6,838 nt of DNA from Candidatus Finniella inopinata (lineage in GTDB: Bacteria; Pseudomonadota; Alphaproteobacteria; Paracaedibacterales; CAITNM01), in NCBI GenBank assembly GCA_945903885.1, contig CAMDPB010000055.1, forward strand, positions 1 to 6,838, read 5' to 3'. Below, one piece after another: positions 1-4,790 of this stretch. A program made the position numbers and the translations under genes. Position 1 is the stretch's first letter. Every line of letters starts with the position of its first letter. The notes under the pieces were generated by a model that was not told the DNA's origin, searched no databases, and saw only the letters and a program-made list of their open reading frames with translations.

Positions 1-198
1 TCGCAATTGGTAATTGTGCATGCCCAAATGCCTGCAAATGCATTTACTTTGGAAGATGTTCGTGGAATTGGTGTCGTAGTTGAGCTTGCTGAGGGGCAAA
101 AATGTGGACGTTGCTGGAAAATTTTACCAGAAGTAGGATCACAGCGCGAACCTGACTTGTGTAAACGTTGCGATGAGGTTATTCATGAGCACTTTTAA
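1..198 (+). CDS. ileS: Isoleucyl-tRNA synthetase, C-terminal end (partial)
   Basis: Class I aminoacyl-tRNA synthetase that attaches isoleucine to tRNA-Ile in the cytoplasm. Only the last 65 codons are in the window; the gene enters from the left edge in frame 1 and ends with TAA at 196-198. The visible part is the C-terminal zinc-binding domain. It carries two Cys pairs, CGRC (residues 35-38 of the visible part, followed by WK) and CKRC (54-57), the four-cysteine zinc site typical of bacterial IleS. The stretch before it (FTLEDVRGIGVVVELAEG) fits the usual lead-in to this finger. The gene overlaps the start of lspA by 14 bases, so the two are probably co-transcribed and translationally coupled. 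The zinc-finger pattern together with the lspA neighbour makes the identity secure even without the catalytic domain. Confidence 0.95.
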   Translation, partial: SQLVIVHAQMPANAFTLEDVRGIGVVVELAEGQKCGRCWKILPEVGSQREPDLCKRCDEVIHEHF

Positions 199-673
199 AT
201 CATTGCCAAAAAAAGGTAGTCTGATTATTGGGCTTCTTGTTTTCGTGCTGGACCAATTGTCAAAATTTTGGGTGCTTGAGCATGTGGGGCCTGGAGAAAT
301 TGTGCACGTGTTTCCCTGCCTAAATTTTATGCTGGCCTATAACCCAGGGGTTACCTTTGGCTTGCTTCGTGCTTATTCAAATATGCATTATATTTTGTTG
401 GTGGCTGGTGTGTGTGCGTTATCGTGCATTGTAACAGTGTGGTGGTGGAGAGCTGAGAATGCTTTGCAACGCTACGCAACTGCAATAATTTTATTCGGTG
501 CTTTAGGAAATTTGGTTGATCGTTTACGTTTTCGAGCTGTTGTTGATTTTATTGATTTTCATATACATGGCTGGCACTGGTATACGTTTAACTTGGCTGA
601 TTCAGCTATTGTTTTAGGGGTCGGATTGCTAATGCTCGATAGTTTTTACAAACCTAAGAATACGTTTATGTAA
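185..673 (+). CDS. lspA: Lipoprotein signal peptidase (signal peptidase II)
   Basis: Inner-membrane aspartic protease that removes signal peptides from diacylglyceryl-modified prolipoproteins. The protein has 162 residues, a normal family length, and four hydrophobic segments (about 13-25, 67-88, 95-111, 138-153). Family motifs are intact: DQLSK (23-27), NPGVTFG (53-59), GNLVDR (108-113), VVDFIDF (119-125) and FNLADS (135-140). The two expected catalytic aspartates are D112 and D139. I chose ATG 185 because GAGG at 175-178 lies 6 bases upstream. An in-frame ATG at 173 would add MRLF but has no comparable ribosome binding site. Translation starts inside ileS (14-base overlap), the common ileS-lspA arrangement. 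A strong hairpin terminator begins at the stop codon. Confidence 0.96.
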   Translation: MSTFKSLPKKGSLIIGLLVFVLDQLSKFWVLEHVGPGEIVHVFPCLNFMLAYNPGVTFGLLRAYSNMHYILLVAGVCALSCIVTVWWWRAENALQRYATAIILFGALGNLVDRLRFRAVVDFIDFHIHGWHWYTFNLADSAIVLGVGLLMLDSFYKPKNTFM

Positions 674-702
674 AAAGAGCTCCCTGAGGGAAGCTCTTTT
701 TT
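673..702. terminator. Bidirectional intrinsic terminator between convergent lspA and the coiled-coil gene
   Basis: GAGCT-CCC (677-684) pairs with GGG-(A)-AGCTC (688-696) around a TGA loop, with one bulged A at 691. The stem is extended by A673-A676 pairing with T697-T700. On the plus strand the stem runs into six T (697-702). On the minus strand the A-run at 672-676 gives the matching U-tract. It lies between two convergent stop codons (lspA ends at 673, the minus-strand gene at 710), so it probably ends transcription from both sides. Confidence 0.9.
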
Positions 703-709
703 ATTAAAA

Positions 710-1939
710 TTAGCGTTTTCGTAATAAGCCACCATTGCGTAAGCTAGTATCTATATTTGGCTTATTATAATCAATTGGTGTGCCCCCATACCTAACTAAT
801 TTGCTTCCACTTATTAGAAGATACGATAAATTATGAGTAAAAAATCTATCTTTATTTTCTACATGCATTTCAGAAAGATCAGTAAATAAACAAAGCCTAA
901 TCAATCTTTCAATCCACATTCCTTGGCCTTCTAGTTGCATTAAGTTGCTAAATGGCTCTAATGGAGCAAGAAGGCGCGCGTAAGTTATTTGGGCAATCAT
1001 TTCCTTTTCCGCTTCTTCTATTGCTTGCTTGGAAGATTGTTTATTTACCCTATCAACAATATCAAATAATGCAGTGTATCCATTTCCTTCAAATCTGCGG
1101 GTTGCTGTGCGTAATGCTTGTATGTCAGTGTTAAGTCTTTGTATTTTTTCATCAAACCCTCTCTTTAATTCTTCTTTTCCTTCAATTTGCTTTTGAAGCT
1201 CCCGAATAGCGTCACTATATAGTTGTGCTGATTCTTTTTGCTTCCAACTTAAAACTTCCAATTTTGCAGCTGTTTTTGTTAACAAACTATTAATATCAGT
1301 TTCTGTTGGATCGATAATTTCTGCTAAACTGTTCTTAAAAGTTAGCAGTCTTGTTTCTAATTCAGATCGTTCAGCAGCTATTTGGTTAACATTGGCGCTT
1401 AAACCTCTCATACTTTCTTCCAATATTCTTATTCTGGAATCACGTTCTGCATTTGCCGTTTCAGTCGCTGAAGCGGGTGTAGGCTGAGATAATAGTCGTT
1501 GCAACCTTTCTTGCGCTTCTAATTTTTCAGCCTCTGCAAGTAGAAGCCTTGCTTTTAATGCTCCAACTTCTTGATTTCGTTGCTCAAGTGCGTTTAATAA
1601 AGCTCCTGATTCATGAAGCTGACTGGTTACTGTTGAAATTGCTCCTGCAGCGTCTCTCACTGTAATAGCCGCGTTACGAGACATTTCAGTTGTTTCTAAA
1701 GCTGTTTGTGATGCTATTTGAGCATTTTGTGCTGTTTGTCTACTCATTCCAATCACTTGGTTTAAAAATTCTGCTGCACTGTTAAAGGCTCTGATTGGAA
1801 AACCCCACCCAGAATAAGAATTTTCAGCAGAAGGTAATTGAGTACCAGAGCGAGCTCTAACAATTTGGTTGGAATCTTCTTCCATACAAAAAACAACAGA
1901 GTTTAAAAGTATTATTACTAGTAAAATCTTCGGTAACAT
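710..1939 (-). CDS. Exported coiled-coil protein of unknown function
   Basis: The 409-residue protein is not one I recognise. Residues 1-18 look like a short signal peptide: K4, then a hydrophobic core ILLVIILL, ending SVVFC before MEED. Residues 65-110 are rich in A, T, Q and S with hydrophobic spacing. Roughly 107-150 and 165-280 are charged, Leu/Glu/Gln/Arg-rich heptad-like stretches that predict long coiled coils, separated by a Pro/Thr/Ala linker at 151-165. The C-terminal 120 residues (about 285-409) look globular and end in a basic RKR tail. C18 lies where a lipoprotein cysteine might be, but the preceding F17 argues against lipidation. The ATG has AAGAGA 5 bases upstream (1945-1950, minus), supporting this start. 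The gene is alone on its strand, convergent with lspA and divergent from the FYDLN-type gene. A role at the cell envelope or a host-facing role would be inference only. Confidence 0.85.
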   Translation of the reverse strand: MLPKILLVIILLNSVVFCMEEDSNQIVRARSGTQLPSAENSYSGWGFPIRAFNSAAEFLNQVIGMSRQTAQNAQIASQTALETTEMSRNAAITVRDAAGAISTVTSQLHESGALLNALEQRNQEVGALKARLLLAEAEKLEAQERLQRLLSQPTPASATETANAERDSRIRILEESMRGLSANVNQIAAERSELETRLLTFKNSLAEIIDPTETDINSLLTKTAAKLEVLSWKQKESAQLYSDAIRELQKQIEGKEELKRGFDEKIQRLNTDIQALRTATRRFEGNGYTALFDIVDRVNKQSSKQAIEEAEKEMIAQITYARLLAPLEPFSNLMQLEGQGMWIERLIRLCLFTDLSEMHVENKDRFFTHNLSYLLISGSKLVRYGGTPIDYNKPNIDTSLRNGGLLRKR

Positions 1940-1972
1940 AAAAATCTCTTAGTTAACAAAATACAGCGACAC

Positions 1973-1999
1973 ATTATCCCCTTGCTTTGAGCAAATCAA
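1973..1999 (-). promoter_or_regulatory. Candidate promoter for the coiled-coil gene
   Basis: Read on the minus strand, TTGATT (1999-1994) is followed after 15 bases by GATAAT (1978-1973), upstream of the gene that starts at 1939. The -10 matches the consensus at five of six positions and the -35 at four of six, but the spacer is shorter than the preferred 17. The spacer holds a 5-bp inverted repeat, TTGCT/AGCAA (1982-1994), which could be an operator or chance. Confidence 0.35.
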
Positions 2000-2106
2000 T
2001 AGGTAGAGCCCAAATTTATTTGAAGCATATTAAGCTCTTATGCATAAACCTTTTGACAAAATTTTGATTTCATGGCATTTCCAATCAATAGGCAAATTTT
2101 TTGAAG
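1994..2106. repeat. Imperfect direct repeat in the divergent intergenic region
   Basis: Copy 1 is 1994-2025: AATCAATAGG, seven extra bases (tagagcc), then CAAATTTATTTGAAG. Copy 2 is 2083-2106: AATCAATAGG followed directly by CAAATTTTTTGAAG. The first ten bases are identical, and the second block differs only by one extra A. Copy starts are 89 bp apart. Copy 2 includes the GAAG of the ribosome binding site of the FYDLN-type gene, and copy 1 overlaps the -35 candidate of the divergent gene. It may be a local duplication or a pair of regulatory sites. Confidence 0.6.
2053..2081 (+). promoter_or_regulatory. Candidate promoter for the FYDLN-type gene
   Basis: A perfect -35 hexamer TTGACA (2053-2058) is followed after 17 bases by CATTTC (2076-2081), a poor -10 preceded by TGG (2073-2075), which would be an extended -10 element. 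Transcription would start near 2088, giving a leader of about 25 bases before the GTG start. The strong -35 and correct spacing support it; the weak -10 lowers confidence. Confidence 0.45.
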
Positions 2107-2113
2107 GAATAAA

Positions 2114-2413
2114 GTGGCTGAATTATCTTGGGGTGTAAAGCGTACTTGTGGTGGATGTAGTGCGCGATTTTACGATCTTCGTAAGTCTCCGGCAATATGC
2201 CCAAAATGTGGAGCAACGTGTGAGATTCACACATCTATGCGCGGCAAGCGTGAGCGAGCATCAGCAAAAGAAGTGGTGCTACCATTGGATGATTTTGATT
2301 TAGCGTTAGTTGATGGTGTAGATTCTGCTGCTGTAGATCCTGCTCTACTAGAAGAAGAGGAAGATCCAGGCTTTGGCGACCTACCAGCTGATTTGGACGC
2401 AGACGTTCATTAA
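2114..2413 (+). CDS. FYDLN-type (TIGR02300/FYDLN_acid family) zinc-ribbon protein with acidic tail
   Basis: Small 99-residue cytoplasmic protein of a family conserved mainly in Alphaproteobacteria; its function is not established to my knowledge. The N-terminal half has the family features: WGVKRTC, two Cys pairs CGGC (12-15) and CPKC (29-32) likely to bind zinc, and between them RFYDLRKSP (18-26). The name-giving FYDLN motif reads FYDLR here. After a basic linker (MRGKRERASAK, about 42-52) the second half is strongly acidic, with DDFD (58-61) and LEEEEDPG (79-86). The start is GTG 2114, with GAAGGA (2103-2108) 5 bases upstream. The gene stands alone, with a candidate promoter upstream and a terminator just after. 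The zinc ribbon could suggest nucleic-acid or protein binding, but that is inference. Confidence 0.85.
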   Translation: MAELSWGVKRTCGGCSARFYDLRKSPAICPKCGATCEIHTSMRGKRERASAKEVVLPLDDFDLALVDGVDSAAVDPALLEEEEDPGFGDLPADLDADVH

Positions 2414-2417
2414 GAAT

Positions 2418-2449
2418 AAAGTGGTCACTTTATGTGGCCATTTCTTTAA
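2418..2449 (+). terminator. Intrinsic terminator after the FYDLN-type gene
   Basis: A ten-pair stem, AAGTGGTCAC (2419-2428) with GTGGCCATTT (2434-2443), contains two G-T wobbles and a five-base TTTAT loop. A T-rich tail (2441-2448) follows. It begins five bases after the TAA at 2411-2413, where a terminator is expected. Confidence 0.75.
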
Positions 2450-2485
2450 TATGTTTCTTAGTGCTATTCAAAATCTTTAATTTCA

Positions 2486-2519
2486 CTTTTGTTATTGCCG
2501 ATATGCAATAAAACAAAAG
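2486..2519. repeat. Imperfect 13-bp inverted repeat upstream of the second exported orphan gene
   Basis: CTTTTGTTATTGC (2486-2498) pairs with 2505-2519 (GCAAT, then AAAACAAAAG), leaving two unpaired A and a CGATAT loop. No T-tract follows on the plus strand, so it does not look like a terminator. It ends 35 bp upstream of the extended -10 promoter at 2554, outside the predicted transcript, which fits a protein-binding site better than an RNA element. Confidence 0.55.
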
Positions 2520-2521
2520 GG

Positions 2522-2566
2522 TTGGATAATTAACTTATTTTTAATGGTTCGTTTGGTATAATTAAC
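2522..2566 (+). repeat. Near-duplicate TTGG(T)ATAATTAAC element around the promoter
   Basis: TTGGATAATTAAC (2522-2534) recurs as TTGGTATAATTAAC (2553-2566), differing by one inserted T. The shared nine-base core ATAATTAAC starts at 2526 and 2558, 32 bp apart, close to three helical turns. The downstream copy contains the -10 hexamer. It could be a duplicated promoter or two binding sites on the same DNA face. Confidence 0.55.
2554..2562 (+). promoter_or_regulatory. Extended -10 promoter for the second exported orphan gene
   Basis: TGG followed directly by a perfect TATAAT (2557-2562) forms a full extended -10 element (TGnTATAAT), which can work without a good -35; no convincing -35 is visible at 16-18 bp. 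The expected start of transcription is about 2568-2571, right at the first possible ATG (2569) and some 15 bases before the preferred ATG (2584). Confidence 0.7.
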
Positions 2567-2583
2567 GAATGAAGGCTGTCAGC

Positions 2584-3840
2584 ATGTTTATTCGATTCTA
2601 TTTTATACTCGCTATTTGTTTAAATGGCCTATCACTTTTGGGCAAGGTTCAGCCTTTGGGCCATGAGGAAATTATTCATTTTCGTAGCACTGAATCTGTT
2701 GCAATTTCAGCTGAGAAGTCTACTTTAGGTACCGCATATGATGCGGTTGCCATTTTATCATTGGCTAACAAGAGGAAGGCCACTGATCCAGTATATTATT
2801 CTAGTTTAGTTCAGGCGGTATGTTTAGGCTATGGCTTTAAAAATGGAGTTCAAAGCAGCTTAGTGCCAAGCGCGGGTGATAGAAGAATATTTCAAGAAAG
2901 CTTAGAAAGTGCAGGTGAACACTTATTGTCAACGTCAGCGTTGCCAACAGGAGCAGCTGTTTGGAATATTACTAGTGAAAATCATGATCGTCATGCAGCG
3001 CAGATGGCGCAATGGTTGGGGTTACGCAGAGCAGGCGCTCTTGATATGGAATATCGTGTTCCGGCAGCACCTCTTGAATTGCTGTTTAACCAAAATTTGA
3101 AAAATTCTGATCCTGAGTATTTAAGGCAGAATGAAGAAAATTTTAAATTGCTTCCTGAAATAGAAATTGATACAAACGGTCGAATGACAAATATTGAAAT
3201 TAATAATCCTCATTTATATTACGGTTTACTTTCTCAGATTTGTTATTGCCATCCATATCACCCAAATGAGACTTTTCCTGCTAGTTTATTGGCTTTTCAG
3301 TATTCTTTTTCAGCTATTGATGAGCGAAATATACCATCTCAAATTATAGAAGCTATTAGATCCATGGGACTCAGAGATGATCAGGTGCATGTGTACCTTC
3401 ATATTCAGGAAAATTTATGGCCAGATCAGGAGATTTTGTTGCGTCCTCACGCATTACTTTGGATGTTTCCGAACGGCAATAAAAATTATGCAAAGGTAGG
3501 AGCTTTTGCAATCAAAGATAATGGAGATGTTCTGGTTGATGAGGTGAGTTCAGTGCATCTACATGGTAATGTGGCGTCTCCGGGTGGTGTTATGGTGTTG
3601 GATCCCGGTGGGGCAGCAGCAAAATTCTCATTTGCTCAGCCCGAAGCGTTTTATAGTTTGGTTGTCTATGGTCGACGTGCCGCCATTACAAGGCATATTT
3701 TTATTACAAATGCTATGCGAGATTTGTTTCAAGCCCGTTTTCAACAAAAAAATCCGCTTCCCAGCATAGAAGATTTTTTGCCACTGCTAACTGTTGAATG
3801 GAAACAATGGTTTACAGATAATGGTATTCCACTTGCGTAA
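2584..3840 (+). CDS. Secreted protein of unknown function
   Basis: The 418-residue protein is not one I recognise. Residues 1 to about 20 form a signal peptide (R4, hydrophobic core, LSLLG), so export across the inner membrane is likely. The rest looks globular and mixed alpha/beta without further membrane segments. Notable patches are a Cys pair with His in ICYCHPYH (219-226), a Trp/Pro-rich segment at 278-298, HLHG (325-328) and a Gly-rich turn ASPGGVMVLDPGG (331-343). None is a motif I can tie to a catalytic family. I chose ATG 2584 because GAAGG (2571-2575) lies 8 bases upstream. ATG 2569 would add five residues, has no ribosome binding site, and would start at or next to the predicted transcript start. 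The gene appears monocistronic, has its own extended -10 promoter, and its last 29 bases overlap the convergent truA. No terminator is visible after the stop. Confidence 0.85.
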   Translation: MFIRFYFILAICLNGLSLLGKVQPLGHEEIIHFRSTESVAISAEKSTLGTAYDAVAILSLANKRKATDPVYYSSLVQAVCLGYGFKNGVQSSLVPSAGDRRIFQESLESAGEHLLSTSALPTGAAVWNITSENHDRHAAQMAQWLGLRRAGALDMEYRVPAAPLELLFNQNLKNSDPEYLRQNEENFKLLPEIEIDTNGRMTNIEINNPHLYYGLLSQICYCHPYHPNETFPASLLAFQYSFSAIDERNIPSQIIEAIRSMGLRDDQVHVYLHIQENLWPDQEILLRPHALLWMFPNGNKNYAKVGAFAIKDNGDVLVDEVSSVHLHGNVASPGGVMVLDPGGAAAKFSFAQPEAFYSLVVYGRRAAITRHIFITNAMRDLFQARFQQKNPLPSIEDFLPLLTVEWKQWFTDNGIPLA

Positions 3841-4564
3841 GGGTTAGTCCGTCAGACGGAGCCGTTGCTCCAGCTTTTGTTCTGTCTATTGCGTCACGAA
3901 TTTTAATAAAGTCATCCAAGCTAAACATACCAGCACCAACAGCTTTTAGTGTACCCATCATAATACGAACTTGGTGATGCAAGAATGATGGTGCCTTGAT
4001 TGTTCCGGTAATGAGTTCCCCCCGGCGTTCAATGTGAAATTTTGAAAGCGTTTTAATTGGGCTCTTGCTTTGGCATTTGCTGTCACGAAAAGATGAAAAA
4101 TCATAGGTGCCTACAAGTTGTTGTGCTGCTTCATGCATGGCTTCTGCATTTAGTGGTCTTGCTACGTGCCAGACCTTAGCATTCCAAACACCAGGAGCTA
4201 TTCTGTTGAGGATGTTGTATTCGTATTCCCTTGAAATGGCGCTGTAACGTGAATGAAAATCTTGATCAATTTCTTCGCAGGAAATAACGCTAAGGCCTTT
4301 TTTGATCAAAAAATGGTTAAGAGCTACTTGAAGGCGGTAAGGGCTATGAGGATAGTCTAAATCCGCATGGGCAACTTGACCCGTGGCATGAACACCAGTG
4401 TCAGTTCTGCCTGCTCCATGAATTTTGACAGGATGTTTTACAAAAAAAATTAATTGGTCTTCTAGTGTTTGTTGCACTGTCGGTTCAATTGGTTGGCGCT
4501 GCCAACCAAAAAATTGTGAACCATCATATTCAAGGATAAATCGATATCGTTTCAAGATACTCAA
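3812..4564 (-). CDS. truA: tRNA pseudouridine(38-40) synthase TruA
   Basis: Converts uridine 38, 39 and/or 40 in the anticodon stem-loop of many tRNAs to pseudouridine, acting in the cytoplasm as a dimer. The 250-residue protein has normal family length. It shows LEYDGSQFFGWQRQ (11-24), the catalytic motif GRTDTGVHA (52-60) with D55 as nucleophile, YDFSSF (154-159) and FLHHQVRIMMGTL (194-206). No ATG is available upstream of the conserved core. The given start is TTG at 4564; a second TTG at 4555 would give MKRYRFILEYDG, closer to typical TruA N-termini, so the true start could be three codons later. Neither has a clear ribosome binding site. Only 12 bp separate it from tRNA-Lys on the same strand, implying shared transcription. 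Its 3' end overlaps the opposing secreted-protein gene by 29 bp. Confidence 0.93.
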   Translation of the reverse strand: MSILKRYRFILEYDGSQFFGWQRQPIEPTVQQTLEDQLIFFVKHPVKIHGAGRTDTGVHATGQVAHADLDYPHSPYRLQVALNHFLIKKGLSVISCEEIDQDFHSRYSAISREYEYNILNRIAPGVWNAKVWHVARPLNAEAMHEAAQQLVGTYDFSSFRDSKCQSKSPIKTLSKFHIERRGELITGTIKAPSFLHHQVRIMMGTLKAVGAGMFSLDDFIKIRDAIDRTKAGATAPSDGLTLTQVEYHYL

Positions 4565-4576
4565 GAGTCGTAAAAT

Positions 4577-4652
4577 TGGTGGGCCCTGAAGGATTCGAAC
4601 CTTCGACCCCCTGATTAAAAGTCAGATGCTCTACCAACTGAGCTAAGGGCCC
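4577..4652 (-). tRNA. tRNA-Lys (anticodon TTT)
   Basis: The 76-base tRNA folds into a complete cloverleaf on the minus strand. The acceptor stem GGGCCCT/AGGGCCC is perfectly paired, the D arm is GCTC-AGTTGGTA-GAGC, and the anticodon stem TCTGA/TCAGG encloses loop CTTTTAA. The anticodon TTT is at 4617-4619. The variable loop is five bases, the T arm is GAAGG-TTCGAAT-CCTTC, the discriminator is A and CCA is encoded (4577-4579). U39 is present, making it a candidate TruA substrate. It lies 12 bp upstream of truA on the same strand. Confidence 0.98.
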
Positions 4653-4669
4653 CAAATGCTTACTCTATG

Positions 4670-4698
4670 TTTATAGTGAATTAGCGGTTGAAGGTCAA
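4670..4698 (-). promoter_or_regulatory. Sigma-70-type promoter for tRNA-Lys and probably truA
   Basis: On the minus strand TTGACC (4698-4693) is followed by a 17-base spacer and TATAAA (4675-4670), each one base from consensus. The predicted start is near 4663, about ten bases before the 5' end of the mature tRNA. No other promoter is evident between the tRNA and truA, which are 12 bp apart. Confidence 0.75.
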
Positions 4699-4706
4699 CC
4701 TTTTTT
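4686..4706 (+). terminator. Terminator-like hairpin overlapping the tRNA-Lys promoter
   Basis: GGTTGA (4686-4691) and TCAACC (4695-4700) form a perfect 6-bp stem with an AGG loop, followed by six T (4701-4706). This is terminator architecture on the plus strand, although the stem is short. The 3' arm contains the -35 hexamer of the opposing tRNA promoter. It could stop plus-strand read-through antisense to truA and the tRNA before the efflux operon, or be coincidental. Confidence 0.45.
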
Positions 4707-4723
4707 CTGGCATGAAGTAAGTT

Positions 4724-4752
4724 AGGGACTTTAAGGATTTATTAAAGTCCTT
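4724..4752. repeat. Inverted repeat upstream of the RND efflux operon (possible operator)
   Basis: GGACTTTAA (4726-4734) and TTAAAGTCC (4742-4750) are perfect 9-bp inverted copies around a seven-base centre. One G-T and one A-T pair extend the match to 4724-4752. It lies about 40 bp upstream of the adaptor ATG, and neither side has the T-tract of a terminator. Such a palindrome before an efflux operon suggests a repressor binding site, but no regulator gene is in the window and I found no convincing promoter hexamers around it. Confidence 0.55.
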
Positions 4753-4790
4753 GAGCTACATTGAATGCACTGTAAGAGAAAAAAGTACAA

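Noticed and set aside
952..1134. 60-codon plus-strand open frame inside the coiled-coil gene
   Set aside because: It lies fully antisense to a well-supported coding region, has no ribosome binding site or family signal, and reads as a shadow frame.
1884..1893. Possible lipobox (VVFC) in the coiled-coil protein, which would link it to lspA
   Set aside because: Phe directly before the Cys does not fit the usual Gly/Ala/Ser requirement of signal peptidase II, so ordinary signal peptide cleavage is more likely.
3848..3860. Inverted repeat TCCGTC-A-GACGGA just after the secreted orphan's stop
   Set aside because: It has a one-base centre and no T-tract on either strand, and it encodes conserved TruA residues, so it is unlikely to be a terminator.
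4751..4776. TTGAGC ... TGTAAG as a promoter for the efflux operon
   Set aside because: The spacer is only 14 bases and the -10 is weak; I could not support a promoter call there.
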